From assembly GCA_003864495.1 (NCBI GenBank), contig ML133421.1, forward strand, positions 3,100,001-3,164,000: a stretch of DNA of 64,000 nt, read 5' to 3'. A program made the position numbers and the translations under genes. Source of the stretch: Nemopilema nomurai. Taxonomy: Eukaryota > Cnidaria > Scyphozoa > Rhizostomeae > Rhizostomatidae. This document shows, one piece after another, positions 32,565 through 47,500 of this stretch (the first letter of the stretch is position 1; every line of letters starts with the position of its first letter). The notes beneath the pieces were generated by a model, which was not told where the DNA came from, searched no databases, and worked only from the letters and a program-made list of their open reading frames with translations.

Positions 32565-35500
32565 CTGCAATGAAAAATTAAACAAAAGTTTAAAAATTGG
32601 TACATCGAAGGAAAAATGTTACTCAAAAGAAAAATAGAAATTTAGCTACCTTAACAAGGGAAGTGACTACAAAGCGGCCAGTAAAAGTGTAAAAAAACAG
32701 TTATTAGCAACAATACACAATCTTGAATAAAAAAATAGGGCAAAGTAAGAGAAATAAAGGTACATGAACAAAGTTAGAGGATTGAGATGAGAGAAGTAGG
32801 ATAAATGGAATAATTTGGAGGGACAAGGTAAGATGGGTAAAGTGAGAGGGATAAGAAAGAAGGGTAAAGTGAGGGGTGAAAAGTATAAGGGTAAGGTAAG
32901 AGGGAATATGTAAGCGGGGTAAAGCGAGAGAAAAAGTATAAGGGGTTTAAGGAGGCGAACTTTAATGTCCAAGTCAGAAGCATACTTGATACTTGAACTT
33001 CTGTTTTTGAATCGATTGAGTCAGATGTTGAAAACTTTCGTCCTTTAGCTGTTAAAACCTGCGATTCTTTTATTCTTTTCCGAAACAAATTGAATTTGAT
33101 GAACTCAACATTCAAGCTGAGGGAATCTTTCCTTCCAGATATTGGTTGTGGAACAGGGCCACGTTTCTTTCGTCTACCAGGAAACATTCCGCTTTCTACA
33201 AAGCTCCTTTCAGAAGTGCTACCATATTGTTTTCCATATGGATGGAAGATGCAGAAGGAAAATCTCGAGAGACATGCAGTAATACAAAAGCCTCCAATAT
33301 CTGCATCGGTTATTTCTTGGCTGGCAGAAGCGGACTTGACCTTTTGGGCTGCAGGCTGAGGCCTAGCCTTCTTCGAGCCAGAGACTGGGGGCGACTTAGA
33401 GTTGGAGAAGCTGTACGGAGTAGAGGTCGAAGAGATGACAAAATCCAAAGATGGAATTCGCAGCAGACACTCGACTTTAGATATTGGCAAACAACTGAAA
33501 CGAATATCAGAAGGCTGCACATTGATGAAAACAACAACATCAACCGGAAATGAAGAGTGGTCGGAGGTGGATGACGACAGCATGGAGCCGGTGCCATTGC
33601 CATCTTCGTTTGATGTCACAGACTCAGAGTCATTTCTGTCAGCTTCATCAGCATTTTGAAACTGCAGCGAGATTGGAGCAAGAGCATTGTCAACAAAGTC
33701 GAGCAGAGAGGGCAGAAGAATCATCTCTCTAGGCAGTTGTTGAATATTTAGCCAAGCATGTAAGCCGGCCGATTTTGAGCCACTGCGCCAACTACTTGAC
33801 GAACTTGACACGTTGTCCGCGATGTCTGAGGGTTCGCTGGTGCAAAACGATCCAGTTCTTGAGAACCGTTCTGCAGTTGTCTTTGATTGATAATGCACTC
33901 GAACACTGACAGCTGGTATTAGCAATATTGTATCCTCAGACGATTGGGAACTTTGTGACTGATTGAAAAGGCCTGTTCTTGATCGCTTGGGAAATCCGCG
34001 TTGGCCCATATCGCTGAGTGAGAAACGGTCCTTTTTGAACTGAAACGCAGCAGGGGGATGCACAGGCTCGGAAGTCTTTCGCAAGTCGCCTCTGCTTAAG
34101 TTCTCCCTGAAGGGCATAAATGGCCAAGAATAAAAGAAGCCAGTGAAACACTTCAGATACAAATACACACGGCAAGGCGTTAAGGCAAGACAAGCCTTCG
34201 TAGGGTCGTTTGAAGGAGCTCTTAGAGCATTTTTGCTCCTTTAACAATAACCAGATGAATGGGACATTAAAGGGAAGAAGAAGAAACGTGTCACTAATAA
34301 CCTACCTCAGGTGAATTTCCTCTTCATCATCCTTGCTGTTATGGTTGTGAAGAACGCATTTTCCACTGTCAATGTCCACCACGACGTCAAGCTGAAAGTC
34401 GAGCAAATTCGAAATGCCTTGCCGCTGTGAAGACGTAGAACGAACATCGTACGTGCTGTCACTAAAAGTAACTTTTGCCGGTCCGGGAGATAACAGATCT
34501 TTTTTTCTGTCCTTCTTTTTCACTGGTGTCTTCTTTGGTGACTTAATTCTCAAGAGGTGCCCATCTTCGTCTTCTTCCACATCTACATCATACCGTGTGT
34601 CCATTTCATGGTCAGACAAATCAGGGTGACTTCTGAAATCGGCAACCTTCAAGAAACCCCCGTCGACAGCATCTCCATCAAATGAGTGTCTTTTCCCGTC
34701 TTCATGCTCCGAGTGTTGCTTCCGTTTGGGAAGGAGGTCAAGTTCTCTTGTTTCCAAATATCTCTCTACGCTGCTATGTCTTCTATGAAATGCCTTCCTA
34801 GGGCTCAGCTCGGCGGAGAGTTGGTCGTCTCTGAGAAATGCCGGAGACTGCAGTCTTTGCATATATGTCGCAGATGGCTTTCTACTCGACCGTCGGAATC
34901 GCTTCCGCATATCCTTGAAAAATTCCTGAGAAATTGCATTTTCAATATCTTGTAGAATCCTGACCTCCCGACTTATTTGGTCCTCTGGCGCACAAGATTG
35001 TCTTAAAAAGGAAAGAAATTCAGGTAGGCCTGGTAAAAAATTGTTGTGAAAATAGCATCTGCGCTCTGTCAGCTAGCATTATAAACATTTTTGAAAGCCT
35101 TGAATATGAAGAAATAGCTAACCTTAGTTCACTGACTTTCTTTGTTTGTCTCCACAATTGCCTTTCCAAAATGTAGTACTGGCTTTCATTTGAAGACTTA
35201 TCTTTCAGCTGCTCGAATCTAAGCTGTCGGCCATCCGTAACGTCGAAATCGTCTTCACCGGCTGGTTCGAATGCATCCGACACGTCATCCTCCGCGTCAG
35301 CAACTGACGATAGGTCAGCAACGTCGACGTCACCGGCAAATGCAGTCAACGCATTGCTAAGAGATGACAGCCATTTGCCGATGTTCCAGTAGAAGTGCAT
35401 GTCAATGCCACGCATCTTCCACAATATGCTCATTAGCCATTTATCAGCTTGAGGCGTTTCTGCAACGACCAAATGTCATTTGGTTAGACCCAAACAGAAG

Positions 35501-38500
35501 AACCTTCTCTTAAACATGCATGCAAAAGTGCTTGATTACTTAGACATGACTTTGATTATTCACGTCATCTGAAATCATACATATATAGTGGGTGTTTGTT
35601 CCTTCTTGTAAACAACTCCATCCTGAATTCTAAACAAGTGCCAACAAATTACGAGATTCAAACTTCTCGATCCTTTTCAACAGGAGATCATGATAAACCA
35701 AGGAGGATGTATGAACGAGAGAGCCATCCGACTCGGAAGACAAGAGCACAAAATGAAAAAGAGACAGAACAAGTCAATCGCGGAACACAAGTGTTCTTAT
35801 GGAGATATATTCAACAAATGTCGAGAAAGATACTTCTATGTCCTAAAAAATCTGTGTGGGTAACAATATCGGGTGCACGTATTCATTTCTCAGTTTTTGC
35901 TCAGTTCATCACAAAGAGCAATAAAACTGTGTCACACCTACCTGACTGTGGCTCTGTCTCAGTTCTAGAGCACAAAGAATACGTTCCTTCGGGGATTGAG
36001 CCTAAAAGAATTCACCGAACCATTCAGCCTTGATATGCATCTCTTTTTAATGTTAATAGAAAGGAGCTAAAACATTATCATTATATTTGCTGATAATCAC
36101 GCAAAGCAATCAACCATTAATTCGAACTTTAGCATAAGATTGGTTACCAAGAAATAATAGAGAAGTCGATGAAAACAAACTTTGAAAAATGGTTGAAAAT
36201 TCTTGGAGACTCTTACATGTGTTTTCTCCACCTTCGCGCGGCGTGGACCATTCTTCAGCTTTGCTGTCAAAATTACTGGCGAATCTCAAGCAAAAATCTC
36301 GGAACAAGCCTTGGCTAACAAACGAACCACTGCTACAACACATTATCGACGTTTCCTCCACGGTCACAACTAATGCAGAACCAGTCATATCAGTGTCTGG
36401 AACGGCAAAAATCAGCGCAAACTGCTATAATGTGAAACATCTGAAAACCTAAGCTCAAGGCGCAGAAGTTCATCTAATTCCAGTTAAACACTACTTAGAT
36501 AGGTGAAATCCTTAATGAAGTTTCTTTGGCTAGAAAAATAGGGAGTGTACAAGACTGACAAAAAAAACGAAATCTGTCATTAACTATGTGCTTCATAATG
36601 ACTAGTCTTGGTCAGCAGAAGCACCGAGCATTGCGTTGATATGTTGGTTTCGAAGTGCTATGTTAACAGAAGAATCACTCGAATTCCTGAAATATCACAA
36701 TGAATTGGTCGATGCTGAGCATACAAACCTGGTGTGTTGCCGTACGAAGATCTATTCCCAACGGTCTGTTGGTAGAAAATACAACAAGATCAGTACATCA
36801 TCCAATAAAAAACTATCTGGGCAGAAAGGAAAAACACTCACCAATGCGATGCTTGTTCTATTTGCAATGGAAATAAACAAGGAATCAAAACGCCTTCGAT
36901 GATTTATCAATCAATTGAGTTAATGTCATCTCCTAGCATGGATTTTGAAACCTGATAGATATGGGAAGCCTGGACCCATTTGCAGACCAATTACTGTAAT
37001 TATCAACAATTATATAACACGCAATGGAAAAAGGCTTTCTTGTCACCATTCACGCGGTCGCCAAAGAAGCAAATCTCAGTCGTAAGACAAGGTCTTGCTC
37101 AAAACGAACCTGATTCACATAGTCATTCAAGGGTATGCTGAAACCAAGCCTTTCTACGTTTAGTTGAAGAAATAATGAGCCATACAGCTTTTCTGGCTGT
37201 TGTCTTTGCGGAAATCTTTCAAACAGATGTTGTGCAGCCTTTTGAACCTTAAATGTAAAAGATGTAATTACTAGATACAGTTATCATATTCGGGACATCA
37301 TTTTGCAAAAGAATGTTGGTCCATCTGGATTAAGGAACAGCGATAAATAGAACTTATTTCTGCCAATAGACGGTGAAATCTAAAGCAAGTAATCACCAAA
37401 AATGTGTTGTGATAATATTCGTCGCTACAAAGTTATTTGGCAGCAAAATACGCGCTTTAAGGAGCTAGATGACATGAAAGTCAATGGTAAAACTTCGGGC
37501 GGCAAAAAGACAACCTCGACAGTCTGCTCAATCCAGTAGTCGTATGCGTTTTTGTAGTACAGATAGACGAGCAGGCCTACAACAACGAACAAAAGAACAT
37601 CAATGATATTGGATACCGAAGAACTTGAGCGATTAGGAAAAAAGACGGCCAATTAAGCAACTGTCAAAGACAGCAGGAAAACATTAACAAGCAATTGAGG
37701 AGACGAGCTGCAAACCTTTGTCGACGGCCATCGGCATTAGCAATATTTGCGGTTTGTTGATGGTGATAATCACTGTCTCCTTGTCTTGAGAATGGTGGAA
37801 AATTGGCTTGTCCTTCAAACAAAAAAACCATTTCAAAATTCAAAACGGTAGTAAACAAGTCCTTTGTATGTAGGCCCCTACATTTTCTTTCAGACGTACA
37901 AGTGAGAAGTACTAATCAGATGTAGAAGTCAGAGCTGAAGTCTGAAACACAAAGATCCGACACACAGGCCAAACAACACTCCAGACAATGCTGCATTAGC
38001 TTGAAAAAGCAGTCGCCAAATGTTTATACGCTTCTGAAATGAACGAATTCATCGTAGACAGGAGAAGATAACTAGGTGGAAGCCTTTTTACCTGCAATGT
38101 GTTTGTTAAACCAATCCGTGTCTTGAAGTACGCAAATGTCTCAAAGTCCTTGTCGTTCTCAACAAACTTTTCCTTTAAGAGTGGTAATCATTTAGCCAAG
38201 TGAAGCAGTTTAAAAGGTTTAACAACAAAATAAACAGTGATGGCAGCGATACTTCGATATTTATGCACCAAGAATAGACATACCTATATGCATAGCAAAT
38301 CGAAAAACAGCCAGACTGACACACAAGCAGGCAGACAGACATACAGACCAACAGGCGGGCAGGCAAACAGAGAGACAGACAGACATCCAAACGGGCAAAA
38401 ACAGATTAGCAATCATCCTGAGTATACTTGCTTGGTTATATTGGCCAAGGGAAAGCATCAGATCCACTTCTGCACGACCAAACAGTTTCATGTAACTCCC

Positions 38501-41500
38501 GCCTTGATAGAACAAAGAGATGTTAGAAAACAAAGCCAGATTTTATTGCCGAAATTTAATGTTAAGGTGACCTTGATTTGAATGAACAACAACAACAAAA
38601 CTTTCAAAGACAGGCTCGTGCATCAAAGCAAAGTCTTATTCCAAACCAGAGTCCAATTTATTTTCCAGTCAGAAGGGCAATTAAAACACAAATTTAGGCT
38701 TCATTCCAGTTCTTTCTTAGATTTAAACATACTCTCCCTAACCCATTCGATTAAATGTTATCGCTGTTTCTTTAACCTTTATTCATATGGGACGTAATAT
38801 GAAAACGAGAAATTACTTTATCAGTTCTTGGCGATGTAGGAAATTCATCAAAACACATGACTTTAATAACTTGAAAAAATTTCAAAATAAATAGAAAACA
38901 TAATATTTGAGATCGAGCAAGAGATGTGCTAAATGTTCAACTTTGACAACATCTAAAAACTGCTCTTGAAATCTTCTCCAACTCCAAACTTCAATGATAC
39001 AGACATAATGTTCAGTTTAGAAGATAAAGCTAGGTAGATTTTACAACATTTACGTTTTGGTATCTTGAGCTTTTTCTCCTTGTTTGGAGATCGGTTCGAC
39101 AGCTCCAGGGCCACGATTCCAGTATGAAGTCTGATTGCAGTGGATGAAGGTGTTGTTGCCGTCAGCTGGATGCCCTGCAGAAATCAGATACTCCAGGTCT
39201 TAACAGAAATCCGACCAATCAAAGGAATCCAATCAAGATAAAATCTTTAGTGGTAGCCTCCTCTACAAAGTTTTCGACTGAAAATAAAGGAAAAGCTAAA
39301 GAAATACCTTTAGATTGATCTGTATTGAATACAGCAATGGAGCGGAGGGCTCGCCATCTGTCTCAGTGTCCTTTGAGTAACTGCCAAAAATTGGCACAGG
39401 TTCATTGTCATCAGCATCCGAGATAACCTGGTTCACTTCCTATGAGCAAGAACTTGAAAATGTCAACTAATACGGAATATTTTCGTGCAAAACTTTGGAG
39501 TGTGATAGTGAAGATAATCGGTGTCTAAAGTTGCCTTCTAATTAACGTTTCCGACAAGAAACATAGAATGGCACACTAGGTTAACGCGGTTACTTCAAAA
39601 TGTGAACTTTGAAAATGAGAAATCGCAAAGCAAAGTTGCTTAATGGAAACACGCACCTTGATAAAGCCTTTCTGTAGAAAAATGAGTTGATTCAACAAGT
39701 CTGTGGTCAAGCTTTGTTCAAAATGACCAATGTCAACAACTGCCCTGATAAAGGTGCTTGTTCTCGCGGCCTCCAGACTTCTGTACCCTGTGCCAGTATC
39801 TTCAAACTCCTCTTTGCTACCAGTATTCGCAATATATTCACCTTTCACTGTTACTGGAGGCATATCAACGGAAGTCAAAGGCAAATTTCCAAGCATTTCC
39901 TCATCTTTCATCTGTAACATCAAATTTCATGTCAATGAAGTGCAGTAAATGCGAATGTTTCTTGTTTAGAACACTAAACTTGGACATGAATCTGGAAGCA
40001 CTATCCCTTTGGTAAGATTTCCATGTAACAATGAAAAAAATACGGATGAAAGGGGCCTTCGAAAAATTCTTTCAAACTTCAAAAGAGAGCAATACCTTTG
40101 ACTTGAACTCTATGCAGTGATATGGCATTTTCACACTGTATGTCGCTTTGATGCCAACATTGCTGGTGCATGACACTTCACCAATCTACAAAGCGTATGT
40201 CACGAGAAAAACCATCATAAACCGATTGCAAAATGCTGGCAAGATATTTGGCTTGGCTTTGGGCAATTGCTTGAAAGCATGACCCGATTGCTCAGTTGGT
40301 GGAGCACTGACGTACAAAGTCAGGGGTGGTGAGTTCGTGCCTGAGCTCGGGTCGGTTGTTTTCCCGGCAGAGAAGTGGGAAGATGTGAGTACGCTAATGC
40401 CTGTATATGAATGGCATACAAACTAAAATATCAAGGACCTTAAAGAGACCGGCTAAGGATTCAAGGATTACGCACAACCACCTTACCTTGTACGCGACCC
40501 TTAGCGACGGCAACAAAGCAGCTCCAACAGCGACTCCTTTGAGGTATCCACGCAAGGAGATTATGACTTCATCCGATAAGACCGATTCTTGAAGGCTCAC
40601 CTGGTCACTGAAAATGCCATCTATTGTCTCTAGTTTTAGAGTCCTGAAATCAAGGTACGTCATTAAAATGGAAATGGGAGAACAAAATCCCGTGTTTATC
40701 ATCAGAAAACAAACAACTAGTACAGAGGAAGAGTTCAGGTTTTAGGATCTAACATTACTACATTACGTAGAACGGAAAACATTCAACAGGCGAAACAAAG
40801 ATTCAGCCGTGTTACTTTCTAATTTAGAATGGAGAATAACAGTGGCAAGTCTTCGAAAAAAGTACTTACTTTTTTCGCCTTCGGTAATTTTCTATTTCCA
40901 CGAAGTGTTTCTCTAATCTTTTTGTGAATCTGGCACTAACAGTTCTTAAGACCCCAGGGTGTTGAGGGACATCGACGAAGATCTGTCCGACCACCACGTG
41001 CACTCGCTTCGCACTTTTGACACTCGACAACGGCCTGGATGTCAGGAGGGCGTGGGATCTGTCCACTTTGCATGTGGCTATTGTCCTTAAAATGAAGCAG
41101 TAGAATTGTTCAAATGGCTACCTAGCTCAAGTCCATTACTGCCTCTTTGAAAACCAAGGAGGAATCTGCAAAGTACATGTGTTACAAATTCTACTTTGTG
41201 CTGGAAAGAAACAAAGGAAAGGCGAGGCAAGATTCAATCTCGAAAAAGACCTACGGTGAAACAAAGTATCTGCCAATTTCGTTTCTACCAATGTTCTCTT
41301 AGCATCTGTTTTAAGACTATAAACAGCTATTACTACGCATTAGGTAATTTTTATTCTCTTTACTTAACTATGAGATAATCAATTTAACTTTTTTTATATC
41401 AAAATGTTCATCTGCCACTTAGCATCTTAGCCTTAATACAATAATTTAAAGGTTTTTACTTTTAAACGTTAATTTTTACTTTATACTTACGTTGACTTTA

Positions 41501-44500
41501 TACTTACGTGTATGATCTAAGAAGGTGAGGCGATCTTGGAGCAGGTTTTTGCATCCTAAATTTATGTAACGGAATGAGTACAGATGAACGTTTACTTAAG
41601 CTGTTTAAATTAAATTTTGAAAAAACGAGTCTTTGTTATTCTGCAAATACAATAGAGCTGGAAGAACGAAAACGGCCTGAAGGCGCTTTGAGACGAAAAT
41701 CAAGCATTTCTGGAAAAGGGATATTGAGAGAGAAGATGACTGGAAAACAACTTACTGGTTCAATGACGTCACAGACTCTGTTAACACAAGATTGACGTCA
41801 CTAACATGGGCAGAGACTGATTTCGATTCGGACAATTTTTCACATGCTACGATAGAGGGATAGTTTATGGATTTGAAAAAATGAATAAGCATGCAATTTT
41901 CATGATGACTGATGTTGATTCCAAGTAATAGAGGTAAAACAGAAGAAGGGATGGGAAAAACGAGCGCCTTCCATTGTCAACTCACTGTCAAAGTGTTTTT
42001 GCAGCAAATGACGTGTAACTTTGTAGAAGGACCCATTCATATTTGTTATTTCTGTTTCCAAATTCATTCCACCGATAAATGCCAGAAATTTCAGACTGGC
42101 TATTCGCATGGTGCCAACGGATGTGGCAATGTCTACCCACGACTGACACGCGGCCGGCTTTCTCTTCTCTTCTTCAATGATCATCAATGTCTCGTTGACG
42201 CCGATGTCTTTCGAGTCCTCGGGTGTAGACGCTATTCAATAGAACAAAACAGCATTGCGTTAGTGTAGCAATGTGATGGCCATCAGACACTAGAATGACA
42301 AAATGTCAATGTCGCTTGTGTCTGATTGTATCTCATTTAAACAATTCGAGAGAAAGATATGGTACTGAAAATAATTGATCAGCCTTCTGAAATGCGAGCA
42401 GCATGCACTACTAATAGCAATCAGAGATCTGATTAGAGATCAGAAGTTACTCATGAAAAGCATTAAAAACCAGTCTTTTCAATGGCATTCCGTTCCGGCA
42501 GCAAACACACGATAACGTATCCTATCTGGAAATATCGCGCGACATCGTTATTTAGGCCCCGTTTACACGAGAGTAAAAGGAACGGATCCAAAAGATCCGG
42601 ATCTTTTAGGTACGATATGGGTACGATGCACAAGCGTTTACACGAGATCGGATCCTAAACTATAAAGCGTTTACACGGGAACGGACCAAAAGCGAATCTC
42701 TCTTTTTAAGCATGCGTAATGGCAAGGTGATTGTTAATTTTCTATTTGGTGGTCTCGTTTCACTGCCGTGCCTTTGCGGATCCGTATCCACCCGTTTACA
42801 CGACGCCGATGAAGGAACGGATCCAAATGGATTCGCTCTCTAATCGTACCCAAAAAGGTACGGATCTCTCCAAGAAAAGATACGGATCCTACCGTGCCCG
42901 TGTAAACGCAAGGCCTATTTTAACCAGTTTGGGTACGGATCTATGCGGATCCGTTCCCGTGTAAACGGGGCCTTAACATCAAATGGACACTCACGGATAC
43001 GTTGGCTTCTTTCGTCAACTTTTTCTCGATTTTCAGCAAGTCCAATTTCGTTTGCATACAATTGCAGTACATTGTACATAGTTCTCCATCCCTTATACAT
43101 AACATGGTCTTTTTCGGGACGTTCATTTCCTATTCCTGTTCGTGTCCCTTCACTTCCAAGTAATTCAAGTGACTTTGCTTTCTGTGCAAACTGGTTCTCC
43201 TCTTTTACGACGTCAACAGTCTCTGAAACCTGCAGAAGCAACCTTATCAAGGCAATATTTACAATCTGCGTAATGTTTCCAAGATAAACGTCAAATTTTG
43301 TGCTTTTAGGCGGCGAACCACTTGCTTCTCTTGTCGATAAATGCAGCTTGGGTCGACTAACTTTGCAGGATGTGTTTACATGTCCAACTAGTCGAAAGCC
43401 TTCCATTAACAAGGCGGTCGTTGCCTTTTCCGACCACTGATCATCCATGTTCGGCAATTCATATTGTGAATCATCTTCTGAGCTGACAATGTTCACTTGC
43501 AGCTTTCTCAATGCAGCACTTCCGAGTAGGATGTCTTCGGTCCACAGTCCTTCGCTGTCTTGCGACACGAGGCCAATCGCATCAAACAAGCACTTGAAGA
43601 TTTCTGTTGCATTCTCGAGCTGCATTCCGCTGGTGGGCACACTAACCATGGGCGACTTCATTCGAAAGATTCCGGCATCTTGCACAGGCATCTCCGCTTT
43701 CTCTTCAAAGTAGAAAGGCACTTCAAACTTCGTAAAACAAAACCTATGTGATTTTAGCAAATCAGGTACTGTCTTCAAAAAGATTGTTACTTCTTCGTTG
43801 TGGTTCCATTTCTATCATCAAATTTATTTATTGAGAATTGTGTAAATTGGGAGGGGGAGTAACATGAAACTGTGATCACTCTAAAAGAAGACCAGCTGCT
43901 AGACCAATTGCGCTTCTTTCCTAAATGATGTTATCCTAATGCGCGTAACAGCCGAAATCACTCTTGTGCAGAAAAGATCATTGTAGCATTATAAAAAGGC
44001 AGGCAGTAATAAACTCACGTGATTGATTTTCATTCTTCGAACGGTTGACCTGCGGATCGTCCACACTGCCAACAGTTTCTGGTTGAGGAGCCTGTCTTGG
44101 GGAATTGGTTGATGACAGCCAGTCGTACAGATTCATTTCTATCTTCGCCTCTTTTTCGTTGGAAAATTCGCCTGCATTTGTCGATTCTTCCGATGAAGCA
44201 TTTTTTAGAAGACTTCTCGCAGAGCCAGGCGACGACAGCCCACTAGTAGCATGTGAGTACCAATTTTGATCAGCTCCTTGGTAAAAGAAATAAGTTGCTT
44301 TTCCAACCCAAGGCTAACTAGCAGTATGTCCCTACTTCAATACATTCGCAGGCTGTAAACACAGAGAAGGTGCACACACGAGACATGTTCCACTAGCAAA
44401 CAAGCTGCAAACAAGTTCCACTAGTGATGTAAATTTGTGTCGGACTACTTACATTTCCGTTTCTAACCTTTTCAATTTCCGTTTCTATCCTTTTTTATTA

Positions 44501-47500
44501 GATTTGGTCATCCTCGAAATAATGCGACAGCAAATTTTGGAGACCCTCCGTGTGCGTTTCTTTCGAGAGCACGACCCTGCGTTTCTCACTCTGCAGATCA
44601 CACCCTTCTAGGCATACATTGACATAAGTAAAGCTCTCACACAATGAATGGACTTTGTTTTTGAAAGAAAAAGAAGGGAAATAGTGAAACGCGTGAACAG
44701 ACCTGCAACAGAAGTCACCGGATCTGGTGCGATTCCTTCTGACTTTCTAGAGGTCTTTGACTCTGATGACTTTACAGTGGCCCTTGGACTGGCACCATCT
44801 TGAGATGCGCCTTTGGCTGTAGATTTGCCACTAGTGAAGCCTTCGTCCAGCGATCCACGGTCTCGCATCAAAATTGCTAAGTCTTTTCTCGTCAGGACTC
44901 CACGACCTACCACGTGCTTTCGCTGTTCTGATTTGAAAGCCATCTCTGTTCCTGCTGAGCCAATTATCACTGCTTTCCATTGTCTGGCCAAAGCATGTAT
45001 TCCTAGTAAGGATGACTACCATTGTGAATTATCCCCTTCTCAAAGTTTGATTGACACGAAAAAGAACAGAATGCGAATGAACACAAAAACGTTCCTCACG
45101 TACACCTACCTCTCTCTAAAACGCTCATTTTTGGAATCGCTGCTTTATCTTCCAAAGCCGACGAGACCCTACGCAGCTTGGGTCCCAACAAATGTCTACG
45201 CAGCACATAAACCAACTGACTGGAGCCATCCTCTTGCAGAAACCTTGCTTGCTCAGTGACCATAGAGTTGATGTTGTGCTGGAGAAACAAGATGAAGGGA
45301 GAACGATAATTGGCATAGGTGTACTATAAGGACGAGAATGCAACCTGAGACCACCTTACTAAGGCGAATAATTGCTCAGTCAAAGAGGGTCATACCTTGA
45401 TAAGAAGCCGCCCTTTGTCGGGTAAGGCCTGTCCCATAACGTATGCTAGCAGGCAGAACCGTTGTGAGCGATAAGCTCTTGTAGTGCTGTTTACTGCGCG
45501 GACAAGGTCTACGTACACAGGTATCCAGCAGCAGATTGAGGGAACTAGACTTGTTATTAAATTGATGCAATGATCGCTGCCTTCTTGAAGAACTCTCAAA
45601 CGCGTTGGATGTGCTAAATTGAACCAAACGCCGTCAACCTCAAGAGAGCCGTGCATCTTTCGTTTTAAAGCATACTCAACAGAGTCATCCACTTTCTGCT
45701 TCCAATCATTGTTAGCCTGAATATTTTTTTCATTTTCGCGCTGAACACCCTGCTTCACGTTGGCTTTGCTCTGCGAAACTGTCTCGCTCTTCGCCTCAAC
45801 CTTTTGTGGCTGTGAAGTTTCGGATTCGGAATCGCTATTTTGTATTTGCAGAATCACATGGGCGGCGGGGTTGTCCGTTTCATCCAGAAGACTGCAAGAA
45901 GCGGTCGGGCTTTCCTTCTGCAGTATCGAAGGCTCTGCTTCGACAAAGGATTTTTTGTGTGGGTACTCAACATCTGCTGGGGCACTTTTCTTTGCCTCCA
46001 TCTCTTCTTTTGATGCAGTTTGCCGGTTAGGGGACATCTCATCATCTGTGTTCGACTTTCGCTGATTATTCATGCTACTCGACCGATCTGACATGGGCAA
46101 AACCGAAATACCTTCACTTTGCACCATGCTCATCTCTACTTTTCTAAAGCCCAATTCCAGCATAATCTTCCCCATCGGCTCACCAAGCTTTTGTTCTAGC
46201 CAGCTCAGGTCATCTAAGTCTACGTCTTCTCCTTTAAAAACAGAAAACGGAACTAGAGATTTTGACTTTGGGATGGCGGTGACAAAAGAGGAGTCTTCCG
46301 GGTGCTCGTCACAGTCTAGCCTTTGCAACTGGACATCAACTCTTTCAAGGGAAGCCTTAACTACACTGCTGGTTCCCTCTGTTATTTCATGTAGCTCTTG
46401 CAGCAGTTTCTGATCAATACTTGACCTAAAGGTTAGACGGCGTCGAAGAAGCGCCACAGCTAACCCATTCAGGGCTTCGTGTTCCGCTTCTGTAACGTGG
46501 CGTACTTTCAGACCTGAAATCGAAGCAGCAACGGCCACCGTACAAGTATACTTTGGAAAGGCAAAGTCGTTAGAGAATTTACTTCCGCATTGGCCAGACA
46601 GCGATGACTGCTCCGAGGCGCAGAACGGCTCCGCAGACACTTGCAGCGAAATCACACTTACTTTAGGGACATCCAAGAAAAGGGACGAGCAAACCTTTGG
46701 AAACCGATCGAAGAGTGATGCTTTTTTCAACGCCAAGCTGCCTACTTCGTTTGGTGTTTCAAGAATTTTCAATGCGTGATTCTCCCCATGCTTTTTTTCA
46801 GATGAGCTGATACTGCGAAAGTGCAGTGAATCCAAAATATAGGCGGGGTGCTGAATCTTCTCCTGCCGTCTCAGCGACTGAATGTACCTTGACACAAAGA
46901 GCAGACTTCACAATTCGTGGTTTGTCAATATAAAAAGCAAACCCCGAACAGCATATCCACCGCACATGTCATATTCAACAGTGACAAATATCACGGGCAC
47001 AAATAAAGGTATATCTATCAAAACTCATATACTCTGAATTTGCAATATACTCTGATAGGAAACTAGATGGCAAATTTCTAGTTTTTTCGAGAAGCAACTT
47101 TTAGCAAATACTTGACCTCAGTTGGCATGAATGACAAATTTCTTTGAAATTGCATCCAGTTGCTACTGAGCGTGTCCATTTGTTGGTAAGATTAGCATTG
47201 CAAACATCGTCCTCCCTCCTCAATTACAACAAAAGCACAAAAATAATACTTAATTTTTAGTTGAAGGACTGACCTTTCGATGCATTGAAAAAGAACTGGA
47301 GTGATGACAACATCGATTCCCTTGTGCACCTTGAAATTCGTTGACGAATGATTATGGGTGACGTCATGAACAGTGGAGCTGAAATTGGTCATATAATATA
47401 AATTCACACGCCTCCACTTTGCGCAAGAAAAAGATAAAGACAAAAAACTGGTGGACTCAAAAGGCAAACGACAAGGTATCAAAAGGCAAAGGAACTACAT

